Below, piece after piece: positions 17,919 to 25,922 of a stretch of DNA of 64,000 nt. Origin of the DNA: Shewanella seohaensis. Its GTDB lineage: Bacteria; Pseudomonadota; Gammaproteobacteria; Enterobacterales; Shewanellaceae. The stretch lies in assembly GCF_025449215.1 (NCBI RefSeq), contig NZ_CP104900.1, positions 1,364,001 to 1,428,000 on the forward strand, given 5' to 3'. How positions within the stretch are numbered: the first letter of the stretch is position 1; every line of letters begins with the position of its first letter. The position numbers were made by a program, and so were the translations under genes. The notes below the pieces were generated by a model. That model saw nothing but the letters and a program-made list of their open reading frames with translations, made no database searches and had not been told where the DNA came from.

Positions 17919-19211
17919 ATGAGTGAACTTAAAGTGACTGAAGTGATGAGAGTTGAGTTAACCAAAGATACCCCCGCCGCCCATTGGGGCAAAGCCGATG
18001 TGACCTTCAATGCCGAAGGTGCATTAGTCCACTTAGGTGGCGGCGATGAGCTGCGCCAAATTCAAATGGCGGCGCGTAAGTTACGCAATCAAGGGATCAG
18101 CACTGTTGCCTTAGCAGGATCTCTTTGGGATCTGAATAGCCAATGGGTCTTCGCCCAAGGTTTTGCCACAGCCAAGCCCGGCTACAAGATCCAATGGTGC
18201 GGCGATGACGCAGTACAAGCCGAGTTACAACGTCGCTTAGAAGTGGCGACATTTGCCCGTCAACTGATCAACGATACTCCTGAAAATCTGCCTCCGGTGA
18301 AACTGGCGCAGCAAGCAGCCAAATGGTTAGCCGAACTCGGTGGCGCTAAGGTGAGCTACCGTATTATTGAAGGCGAAGCATTATTAGAAGAGCAGTGGAT
18401 TGGTATCCATGCCGTAGGCCGTGGCAGTGAGCGTCCACCAGCGATGTTAGAGCTAGACTTTAACCCGCTGTCAGCCGATGCCCCTGTATCTGTTGCCTTA
18501 GTGGGTAAAGGGATTACCTTCGACTCTGGCGGTTACAGCATTAAAGCCTCTGAAGGCATGCTGGGTATGAAGTGCGATATGGGCGGCGCCGCCACTGTGA
18601 CGGCCGCTTTAGGTTTAGCGATTAAATCGGGCCTGAACAAACGCGTTAAGTTATTCCTCTGCTGCGCTGAAAACCTGATTAGCGGCCGTGCCTATAAGCT
18701 GGGTGATATCCTCACCTACAAAAATGGCGTGACAGTTGAAGTGGTTAACACCGATGCCGAAGGGCGCTTAGTGCTGGCCGATGGTCTGCAAGCGGCTTCT
18801 GCGACGGGTGCTCCTTTTATTATCGACGCGGCAACCTTAACTGGCGCAGCTGTGATGGCGGTGGGCTCTAACTACAACGCGATTTTCTCGCCACAGACTG
18901 AAGTGTTACAACTGGCGCAGCAAAAAGCCTCGACAGTGGCCGAGCGTGTATGGCCATTGCCACTGGATCCTTGGCACAAGGACATGTGTCCATCGGCCTA
19001 TGCTGACACCGCAAACAGCCGCCCTGTGAAAGGTGGTGGTGCTGGCGGCGCTTCTAATGCGGCGGGCTTCCTGTGGCGTTTCGTTTCGCCAGAAGCCAAG
19101 TGGTTACACGTGGATTTAGCGGCGGCCTTCGAAGATTCGGCTTCCGCACTGTGGGGCGCTGGCGCGACCACCCATGGCGTGCTGACCATCAGTGAGCTGA
19201 TTAAAGGCTAA
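17919..19211 (+). CDS. pepB: Peptidase B (M17 leucyl aminopeptidase family)
   Basis: A 430-residue cytoplasmic M17 aminopeptidase. The signature NTDAEGRLVLADGL and the metal-binding stretches GKGITFDSGGYSIK and KCDMGGAATV are present, with the substrate loop VKGGGAGGASNAA near the end. The length and the N domain fit PepB rather than the longer PepA; such enzymes act as hexamers and trim dipeptides and small peptides. ATG 17919 follows AAGGA with good spacing. It is monocistronic, with a strong terminator behind it. Confidence 0.94.
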   Translation: MSELKVTEVMRVELTKDTPAAHWGKADVTFNAEGALVHLGGGDELRQIQMAARKLRNQGISTVALAGSLWDLNSQWVFAQGFATAKPGYKIQWCGDDAVQAELQRRLEVATFARQLINDTPENLPPVKLAQQAAKWLAELGGAKVSYRIIEGEALLEEQWIGIHAVGRGSERPPAMLELDFNPLSADAPVSVALVGKGITFDSGGYSIKASEGMLGMKCDMGGAATVTAALGLAIKSGLNKRVKLFLCCAENLISGRAYKLGDILTYKNGVTVEVVNTDAEGRLVLADGLQAASATGAPFIIDAATLTGAAVMAVGSNYNAIFSPQTEVLQLAQQKASTVAERVWPLPLDPWHKDMCPSAYADTANSRPVKGGGAGGASNAAGFLWRFVSPEAKWLHVDLAAAFEDSASALWGAGATTHGVLTISELIKG

Positions 19212-19274
19212 GTTTGCCTTCGCGACAGAGTTGCCTTCGCGGCTTAGCTTACGAGTAGCGCTTCTTATTGTATT

Positions 19275-19298
19275 AAAACCGCCTTCGGGCGGTTTTTT
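19275..19298 (+). terminator. pepB terminator
   Basis: A 9-bp stem AAAACCGCC / GGCGGTTTT closed by a UUCG tetraloop and followed by a T run. Confidence 0.93.
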
Positions 19299-19408
19299 AT
19301 TGCATAAAATTAAAGCGTGGGCAGTATGAGTCTTTATATGTTTATTTTATGATTCAGCGTATTAGCGGTTGGCTATTACTATGGCCATGGCTTGGGCAAT
19401 TTATCGGG

Positions 19409-19927
19409 ATGACTATGCTAAGGATACGTAAAGCGACGCAATTAGATGCCAAGGCCTGTTGGGATATCCGCAATGCGGCGATTAATAAAGGCTGCGCCGG
19501 ATTTTATGCTCAAGATGACTTACAGATTTGGACCCAGGGCGAATTGACTGAATCTTTTCGTCGTATGGTGGGCGCGCATTTTTATGTGGCTGAAATCTTC
19601 AATGAAACAACCCAAGAACCGACTGTGGTGGGTACCATCATGCTGGATGAACCCTATGCTCAAGTTGAGGCGCTGTTTGTCTCCCCCGAGGCGATGGGCT
19701 TGGGTGTTGGTAAGTCATTGCTGCAATTTATTGAAACAAAAGCCTTTAATCTCGGCCTTGCCAAATTGCGATTAGAGTCAACCTTAAATGCGGTCGAATT
19801 TTATCGCCGCTGCGGTTTTGGTGGTGAAGGCCTAGAGGAAGACGCCGTCTATTGCTCACCCCGCGGAATCGCCTTGGATTGTCGGGTGATGTATAAAAAT
19901 TTAGGGCGCTTAACTTCACGCCGTTAA
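19409..19927 (+). CDS. GNAT family N-acetyltransferase
   Basis: A protein of about 172 residues with a GNAT fold. Visible elements are the N-terminal LRIRKATQLDAKACWDIRN, the central strand VGTIMLDEPYAQVEALFVSP and the acetyl-CoA loop MGLGVGKSLLQFIE, then LESTLNAVEFYRRCGF. The frame opens at ATG 19349, but the first 20 residues look like an unrelated hydrophobic stretch; ATG 19409 or 19415 begins close to the domain. No good Shine-Dalgarno decides between them. The substrate cannot be inferred. Confidence 0.82.
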   Translation: MTMLRIRKATQLDAKACWDIRNAAINKGCAGFYAQDDLQIWTQGELTESFRRMVGAHFYVAEIFNETTQEPTVVGTIMLDEPYAQVEALFVSPEAMGLGVGKSLLQFIETKAFNLGLAKLRLESTLNAVEFYRRCGFGGEGLEEDAVYCSPRGIALDCRVMYKNLGRLTSRR

Positions 19928-19978
19928 CTGGGCACAGATTGAAAATCTGAGGTGATAGAGCATTGAAGGATTATAGAG

Positions 19979-20390
19979 GTGGAATTAACTGCTAAGACTT
20001 AATGCAAGATGGGTTGCTGGCACACCCGAGGGAATCAATAGATCAAGCATGGATGTGGAATTAACTACTACGACTAAAAGCTTTGATGGGGTTGCTGACA
20101 TACTTAAGGAAATCAACAGATCAAGCATAGAGGTGGAATTAACTGCTAAGACTTAACGCAATATGGGGTTTCTGACATACTCAAGGGAATCAACAGATCA
20201 AGCGTGGATGTGGAATTAACAGCTAATACTTAACGCAAGATGGGGTTGTTGGCACACCCAAGGGAATCAACAGATCAAGCATTGAAGTGGAATTCACCTC
20301 TAGAACTTGTTTTGAAGGGTTGTTGGCACACCCAAGGGAATCAACAGATCAAGATGGGGGAATTAACTCCCAAGAGTATGCCAACTATCG
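19979..20390. repeat. Tandem repeat, period about 77 bp, five copies plus a partial
   Basis: Five head-to-tail units start at about 19979, 20055, 20133, 20210 and 20287, with a sixth shortened unit at about 20357, so the spacing is 76, 78, 77, 77 and 70 bp. Each begins GTGGAATTAAC (or a close variant), carries GCTAAGACTTAACGCAA and GGGTTGCTGGCACAC, and ends GGGAATCAACAGATCAAGC. Copies differ by scattered substitutions. Short ORFs across the array follow the repeat and are not credible genes. The units are directly abutted without variable spacers, so this is a minisatellite-like array and not CRISPR. Function unknown. Confidence 0.9.
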
Positions 20391-20507
20391 TTCTTTCGCC
20401 TGAAATCCCGATGCCAATAAGATTAACTTCAATGGCTTAAATCAAGCTTAATCTATTGCTCAAAAAGGCTTTATTTCATTAGCCTTTAGTCAAACGTTAA
20501 CTCTATC

Positions 20508-21395
20508 TCAGTTCGCCTGCGGGCTATTAAGCTGCTGGCGTTTTTCCATTAAATCTTTAATCAAGGGTGTGAGGATCAGCTCCATTGCGAGGGACATTTT
20601 GCCGCCCGGCACCACTAAGGTGTTGACCCGTGACATAAAGGAGCCTTGGATCATGCTCAAATAATAGGGGAAGTCGACGTTGTTGATGCCGCGAAAACGG
20701 ATCACCACAAAGCTTTCATCTAGGCTTGGAATATCTTTGGCGCTAAAGGGGTTGGAGGTGTCTACCGTCGGCACCCGTTGGAAGTTGATATGGGTACGGG
20801 AAAACTGTGGCGTCATATGCTTAATATAATCGTCCATGCTGCGCACGATTGAGCCCATGACTTTTTCGCGGCTATGACCTCGCTCCGAGGTGTCACGAAT
20901 GATCTTTTGGATCCACTCTAAGTTAACGATAGGCACCATGCCGATCAGCAAATCCACATGCTGGGCCACGTTGGCATCGCCCGTGACTACGCCACCATGT
21001 AAGCCTTCGTAATACAACATATCGGTGTTTTCAGGCAGTGGACGCCATTGGGTGAAAGTGCCCGGCATTTGGTTAAAAGGCACAGCCTCATCGAAGGTAT
21101 GTAAATAGCTGCGAGTTTCACCTTGGCCCGTGGCACCGTAATCGCGAAAGCATTGCTCTAGGCGGGCAAAGTTGTTGGCCTCTGGGCCAAAGTAACTCAG
21201 ATTGCGATTCTCAGCCTGGGATTTGCGGATCATCACTTCCATCTCTGCACGGGTAAAGTGATGAAAACTATCGCCTTCTACAAAGGCGGCGTTGATCCCG
21301 AGTTGGCGAAAGATATGACTAAAGGCGGTAGTAGTAGTGGTGGTTCCTGCGCCGGATGAGCCTGTAACTGCAATAATCGGATGTTTTGCTGACAT
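20508..21395 (-). CDS. prkB: Probable phosphoribulokinase-family protein PrkB
   Basis: A 295-residue P-loop kinase related to Calvin-cycle phosphoribulokinase. The P-loop reads VTGSSGAGTTTT, the usual form in this family, in which Thr follows the GAG. Further conserved parts are VEGDSFHHFTR, YYEGLHGG (Walker B-like) and IIRDTSERGHS. No RuBisCO is in the window, so the physiological substrate is unknown; the E. coli homologue is likewise uncharacterised. It follows yheU on the same strand, matching the E. coli yheT-yheU-prkB order. Confidence 0.92.
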   Translation of the reverse strand: MSAKHPIIAVTGSSGAGTTTTTTAFSHIFRQLGINAAFVEGDSFHHFTRAEMEVMIRKSQAENRNLSYFGPEANNFARLEQCFRDYGATGQGETRSYLHTFDEAVPFNQMPGTFTQWRPLPENTDMLYYEGLHGGVVTGDANVAQHVDLLIGMVPIVNLEWIQKIIRDTSERGHSREKVMGSIVRSMDDYIKHMTPQFSRTHINFQRVPTVDTSNPFSAKDIPSLDESFVVIRFRGINNVDFPYYLSMIQGSFMSRVNTLVVPGGKMSLAMELILTPLIKDLMEKRQQLNSPQAN

Positions 21396-21483
21396 TTTTT
21401 CTACCTAGCTAGGAACCTAAAGAGCCGCTCATTGGGAGCGATAAACCGTATAAGCTATTTATACGGCACTGGGATACTGGTGG

Positions 21484-21729
21484 TCAATCTTGCCGTTTTG
21501 CTACTTGGTCGGCGTGGCGAATGGCAAAGGATTCATCGTCCTCGCTGTATTCCAAGACGAGTTTTCCTTGTTTAAGTGCTTGTTGGCATTGCACTATTGC
21601 CGTTGATAGTTCTTGCTCATCTAGGCTAGTAAAACTACCATCCTCCACTTGGCCTAAAAGATATTCGCGGATCAGATTGGCTAATGTCTCTTTGGGGAGC
21701 TGGAGTAAAGCATCGTAGGGGATAAGCAT
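21484..21729 (-). CDS. yheU: YheU family protein
   Basis: An 81-residue protein beginning MLIPYDALLQLPKETLANLI and containing EYLLGQVEDGSF, matching the small UPF0270/YheU family. It is acidic and soluble with no known function. It starts 9 bp after the corrected end of yheT and precedes prkB, so yheT-yheU-prkB likely form one transcript. Confidence 0.92.
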   Translation of the reverse strand: MLIPYDALLQLPKETLANLIREYLLGQVEDGSFTSLDEQELSTAIVQCQQALKQGKLVLEYSEDDESFAIRHADQVAKRQD

Positions 21730-21738
21730 TCGGGTTCC

Positions 21739-22721
21739 TTATGGTGCCGATGAAGCATCATTGGCGAGTAAAAAGTCTAAAATGCGCCGCTCTAGATAAT
21801 AGCGTGGCTTCCAAGGTGTACCCCCTCAATAAAACCGACATGGCCGCCATGGGCATGTAATTCATATTCCACATACGCCGAAAGCTGGCTGGAATGTGGG
21901 ATAACGGCATCCGTCATAAAGGGATCGTCCTTGGCGTGCAAGATCAGCGTTGGCTTAGTGATGCACTTGATAAAGGGGAGACCACTGGCGCGGGTGTAGT
22001 AATCTTCAACGCCCAAAAATCCATGGAGCGGTGCGGTGACTTTATCGTCAAAGTCATAAAAAGTATTGAGATTAGTAACTTGCATTGGGCTCAATGCCAT
22101 CGCGCCCGCCAGATCGGGGTCAGCAAGCTTTTGATTGACCTTGCGTTGTAACTGTTTGATTAAATGGCTTTGATACACCTTTGAAAAACCATTTTCTAAG
22201 CGTTTGGCGCAGGCCGATAATTGCAGCGGCGCCGACACAACTACCGCGCGACTCAACAGGCTATGCTCTTGATATTCGCCTTGATATTTGGTCAGCACAT
22301 TGCCACCTAAGCTGTAACCCACAGCTAATAAAGGTGATTGCGGGTACGTTTGTTGCAGCAGGCTTAGGTTAAACTGCAGGTCATCGGTATCGCCACTGTG
22401 ATAACTGCGGGCGAGGCGATTGGTTTCCCCTGAGCAGCTTCTGTGGTGGTGAACCACAGCCGCTAAGCCTTGCTCTTTACAGGCTTGCAGAATGCGTCTG
22501 GCATAATGGGACTGGGCACTGCCCTCTAACCCATGAATGATGACCACAATGGGTTTGCCGACTTGGGGCCTTGCTTGCCAATCTAAATCGATAAAATCGC
22601 CGTCGGGAAGCTCGAGTCGTTGTCGCTCAAGCACAGGTTTGGCCACTTTAGTGAAAACGGGCAGAATAGTTTGCACATGGGGACTTTTGGCCCACCAAGG
22701 CGGATTAAAAACGTTTGGCAT
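21739..22721 (-). pseudogene. yheT: YheT alpha/beta hydrolase, frame broken near its C terminus
   Basis: A family of about 325 residues: alpha/beta-hydrolases with the nucleophile elbow AVGYSLGGNVLTKY, an oxyanion-region HGLEGSAQSHY, and the catalytic Asp/His region HAKDDPFM ... HGGHVGF. The continuous frame stops at 21792 after FIEGVHLG, losing the conserved tail. The tail is present in the next frame (WKPRYYLERRILDFLL ... SAP, stop at 21739). A missing base in the C run at 21821-21825 (G run in the mRNA) explains the break. With it restored, the gene ends 9 bp before yheU. Catalytic residues lie upstream of the break. Confidence 0.88.
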
Positions 22722-22832
22722 GGGATCTTATCTTGATATCAACTATTGCTGAAAATTAAAACGTGTGTTTAATTTAGATTCGCGGTCATTGTAGCACAAT
22801 AATTTAACACTTAGCGTCTTGGGGAGACATAG

Positions 22833-23339
22833 ATGAATAGACGTACCTTTTTACTGGGCGCGTTTGCCGGTACGGCGGCGATTGCCTTGGGGGTAAATCT
22901 CTACTCTCCCGAATTCAGCCTCCCCGATGAAGGCGAAGGAAAAGACTATCGTTTGTTATTCGGTGTGTTGTTACCTGTGATGCTCGATGGGGCCTTGCCC
23001 GATGTGGCAACCCATAAGTTGGCGGCGCAAAATCGCACCTTAGATGCCATTAAGCATTCGATTGATGTCTTACCCGACGAGCAGCAGGCAGAGTTATTCG
23101 AACTGCTGGATATGCTGGAAAATCGTCTCGGTTTACTGCTACTTACCTCGAGTATGACGCCACTCTTGATGCGCTCACCCAGCGACTTAACACAAATGTT
23201 GGAAACCTGGCGCCACAGCTATTTTGCGTTATTGCAAACGGCTTATTTAGGCCTGCGGGAATTAGTGATGGCCAGTTATTACGCCTGTCCCGAGCATTGG
23301 AGCCGACTTCACTACGCCAAGCCTGAATTGTTCAAATAG
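22833..23339 (+). CDS. Tat-exported small subunit paired with a GMC oxidoreductase
   Basis: A 168-residue protein starting MNRRTFLLGAFAGTAAIALG, a twin-arginine signal (RRTFL). The mature part is helical, in the style of gluconate 2-dehydrogenase subunit 3 or sorbitol dehydrogenase small subunits, which travel through Tat together with a flavin partner lacking its own signal. The following gene, about 45 bp downstream, encodes exactly such a GMC flavoprotein. Inference: the pair forms a periplasmic or membrane-associated alcohol/sugar dehydrogenase. No cytochrome subunit is adjacent. Confidence 0.72.
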   Translation: MNRRTFLLGAFAGTAAIALGVNLYSPEFSLPDEGEGKDYRLLFGVLLPVMLDGALPDVATHKLAAQNRTLDAIKHSIDVLPDEQQAELFELLDMLENRLGLLLLTSSMTPLLMRSPSDLTQMLETWRHSYFALLQTAYLGLRELVMASYYACPEHWSRLHYAKPELFK

Positions 23340-23385
23340 GCTGAATTTATAATAATAACAATAATGTAAGAATGGAGTGTTCCAA

Positions 23386-24987
23386 GTGGCAATCATAGAT
23401 CCCATAGTGACAGGCTTAAATTCCGGTTGGTTACATACCGACGCCAGTCAACTGCAAGAGAACCAGCAATTTGAAGCCGATGTGGTGATTGTAGGCACGG
23501 GCGCAGGTGGCGGTGTGGCGGCGGAGATCCTAAGCCAAGCAGGGCTTAGTGTGATCATGATTGAAGCGGGGCCGCTTAAATCCTCCAGCGACTTTAATAT
23601 GGAGGAGCGGGTCGCTTACCCTAATTTGTATCAACAGGCGGCTGCGATGAAAACCGCCGATAAGGCGATTGGTATTTTTCAAGGTCGCGCCGTGGGCGGC
23701 TCGACCACCATCAATTGGACCACCTCGATTCGTACTCCGAAGGAAGCCTTAGCCTTTTGGGCGCAGCATAAATCCGTTGCGGGCCTCGACCCCGATGCTC
23801 TGGCCCCTTGGTTCGAGCAGATGGAGCAGCGGCTTAATATTCATGAATGGAATTATGAACCTAACCGCAATAATGGCGCGCTCAAGCAAGGCTGCATCAA
23901 CCTAGGTTGGGATTACACCGTCATTAAGCGTAACGTGGCGGGCTGTTGGAATACTGGTTATTGCGGCATGGGTTGCCCAGTCAATGCCAAGCAGTCGATG
24001 TTAGTGACGACTATCCCGAGCGCATTAGAGAAGGGCGCGCAGCTTTTTAGCCGTGCCAAAGTCGTTAAGATTGAACACCATAATGGCCAAGTGTTTGCCC
24101 TCAAGGCGCAGGCGCTCGATGTTAATTTACGGCCGACGTCTGTCGAGCTGTTATTCAAAGCCAAACACTATATTTTAAGCGCTGGCGCTATCCACACGCC
24201 GACCTTAATGATGCGCTCCGAGGTGCCCGATCCCTATCAGCTGTTGGGCAAACGTACCTTTTTACATCCCACAGTGCTCTCGGGTGGCATCTTTGCCGAT
24301 GCGATTAATGCCCACAGTGGTGCGCCACAATCTATCTATTCCGATGAATTTGTTTGGAAAAACGGTGCCGATGGCGAGTTAGGTTACAAGCTTGAGGTGC
24401 CGCCTGTGCATCCGATTTTGATCGCCTCTAAAACCTTAGGTTACGGGGCGAGCCATGCGGAATTGATGGCGCAATTTAATCAGCTACAGGTCACTATCGC
24501 CTTGATCCGCGATGGTTATCATCCCGATAGCCAAGGTGGGCAAGTGCATCTCACCTCGACGGGCTTTGCCTTGGATTATCCGCTCACCGAGGCCTTTTGG
24601 CGTGCGGCGCGGCGGGCGTATGCCAGCATGGCCGAATTGCAATTCTCGGCGGGGGCATTAAAAGTACTGCCCATCAGTGATGGTATGCCTTATCTGTCGT
24701 CATGGAAGGAGGCGAAAGAGAGTATTGCGCAAATGGATTTAGCGCCGCTGCGGACAATCGTCGCCTCGGCGCACGTGATGGGTGGTTGTCCCTTTGGGGA
24801 GGATGAAAAGCTCTCTATGGTGAATAGCTATGGTCAGTCACATTATCTGGATAATCTGTCGGTGATGGACGGTTCTATCTTCCCGACCAGCCTCGGGGCC
24901 AATCCGCAGCTGTCGATTTATGGCATTACCGCGCGCAATGCCACAGCGTTGGCGCAAAAGCTGACCGATGGCCGAGAGCCACAATAG
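23386..24987 (+). CDS. FAD-dependent GMC oxidoreductase
   Basis: A protein of about 533 residues. The FAD dinucleotide motif VVIVGTGAGGGVAAEILS lies near residue 35, the GMC segment GRAVGGSTTINWTTSIR follows, and the C-terminal substrate/FAD region has SAHVMGGCPFG and FPTSLGANPQLSIYGI. A cysteine-rich part (GCWNTGYCGMGCPVNAKQ) is typical of this subgroup of long-chain alcohol or sterol oxidoreductases. GTG 23386 is preferred to GTG 23377 because the GGAG at 23374-23377 can serve only the former (8-base spacer). There is no signal peptide; export with the preceding Tat subunit is likely. Substrate unknown. Confidence 0.88.
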   Translation: MAIIDPIVTGLNSGWLHTDASQLQENQQFEADVVIVGTGAGGGVAAEILSQAGLSVIMIEAGPLKSSSDFNMEERVAYPNLYQQAAAMKTADKAIGIFQGRAVGGSTTINWTTSIRTPKEALAFWAQHKSVAGLDPDALAPWFEQMEQRLNIHEWNYEPNRNNGALKQGCINLGWDYTVIKRNVAGCWNTGYCGMGCPVNAKQSMLVTTIPSALEKGAQLFSRAKVVKIEHHNGQVFALKAQALDVNLRPTSVELLFKAKHYILSAGAIHTPTLMMRSEVPDPYQLLGKRTFLHPTVLSGGIFADAINAHSGAPQSIYSDEFVWKNGADGELGYKLEVPPVHPILIASKTLGYGASHAELMAQFNQLQVTIALIRDGYHPDSQGGQVHLTSTGFALDYPLTEAFWRAARRAYASMAELQFSAGALKVLPISDGMPYLSSWKEAKESIAQMDLAPLRTIVASAHVMGGCPFGEDEKLSMVNSYGQSHYLDNLSVMDGSIFPTSLGANPQLSIYGITARNATALAQKLTDGREPQ

Positions 24988-24999
24988 CGTGGAGTCTGT

Positions 25000-25409
25000 A
25001 TGCAATCTATAGCATCCTTGGAGGGCGGCTGTTTATGTGGGGCGATTCGTTATCGGATTGAGGGCAAGCCCTTTGACGCCGATTATTGCCACTGCCGCAT
25101 GTGCCAAAAAGCATTGGGGCCGTATTTGGCGCCTGGATGGATTTTAAGCTGCATCAGGTAACTTGGCTTAAGGGCAAAGTGACAGAGTTTGCTTCATCTG
25201 AGTGTGTGAGACGCGGTTTTTGTGCCCACTGCGGCTGCTCGCTAACCTACAGGCACGCTGAGTATCCCGACTATCTCACCCTGACGATCGCAAGCTTAGA
25301 TGATCCTGAACTGGTGCAGCCTAATTACCATATTTATACCGATGAGCAACCAAGTTGGCTCAATATTGAGGATTACTGCCAGCGTTATCCTCAGGCTCGG
25401 ACTAAGTAA
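25000..25409 (+). pseudogene. GFA/CENP-V domain protein, frame broken by 1-nt indel
   Basis: A zinc-binding GFA-type protein of about 136 residues. The N-terminal part MQSIASLEGGCLCGAIRYR ... DYCHCRMCQK reads from ATG 25000 (GGAG 5 bases upstream) and contains the first cysteine sets CxC and CxxC. It then leaves frame at the A run 25106-25110. The continuation KSIGAVFGAWMDFKLHQVTW with CAHCGCSLTYR follows in the shifted frame to 25409. One extra A makes a single normal ORF. The family includes glutathione-dependent formaldehyde-activating-like proteins, but specificity is unknown. Confidence 0.85.
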
Positions 25410-25425
25410 GCTAACGTCTGGTCTA

Positions 25426-25887
25426 TTAAGGCGCGATAAAATTCAGCGAATTTACATCGGCTGCGGATAGGCCAAACAGGGTGAGGTAACTCACCAGATT
25501 GGTTTGTGCGCCAGTTGGCGATAATCCATTGACGGCATTTAAAATTGTGCGCTGCGCCTTACGTTCCATCATCAGCTCTACATCGAGCATCTGCTGATAC
25601 TCTTCCTCATTCAGGCTTGCCTTGGCGAGGCGGCGCAGACGGCGATAGGGCGTGAGAAACTTTTCATCCCAATCCCAAACCGCATTCACTAGCTGCTGCC
25701 ACTGCTCGGTCGAATATTCCCGTGGGCCCGCCACATCACTGGTGAGATCTAAATACTGCGCCAGCAGTAAGAGATTCACATTCACTTGGCAGTTATCCTG
25801 TAGCTCGAGGCAAAGCTGCTTATTTTGCCCGTAGCTCATATCACACCAATGCCAAATTTGACTGTCTAACGGGGTTGCATCCGACAT
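25426..25887 (-). CDS. TIGR02444 (DUF2390) family protein
   Basis: A 153-residue cytoplasmic protein. It contains IWHWCDMSYGQNKQLCLELQ and VNVNLLLLAQYLD, features of a small proteobacterial family of unknown function commonly found next to yheS. Helical, no signal or membrane segment. It starts 36 bp downstream of yheS on the same strand, so co-transcription is likely. Confidence 0.78.
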   Translation of the reverse strand: MSDATPLDSQIWHWCDMSYGQNKQLCLELQDNCQVNVNLLLLAQYLDLTSDVAGPREYSTEQWQQLVNAVWDWDEKFLTPYRRLRRLAKASLNEEEYQQMLDVELMMERKAQRTILNAVNGLSPTGAQTNLVSYLTLFGLSAADVNSLNFIAP

Positions 25888-25922
25888 ACTGTTTCCTTGT
25901 ACGTTAGGCGATAAAGGGCCAA

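Noticed and set aside
19979..20440. CRISPR array or short gene in the 77-bp repeats
   Set aside because: Units are contiguous and lack spacers, and the frames inside follow the repeat unit.
20508..21395. Phosphoribulokinase as evidence for the Calvin cycle
   Set aside because: No RuBisCO or other cycle genes are nearby, and PrkB-type proteins occur in non-autotrophs.
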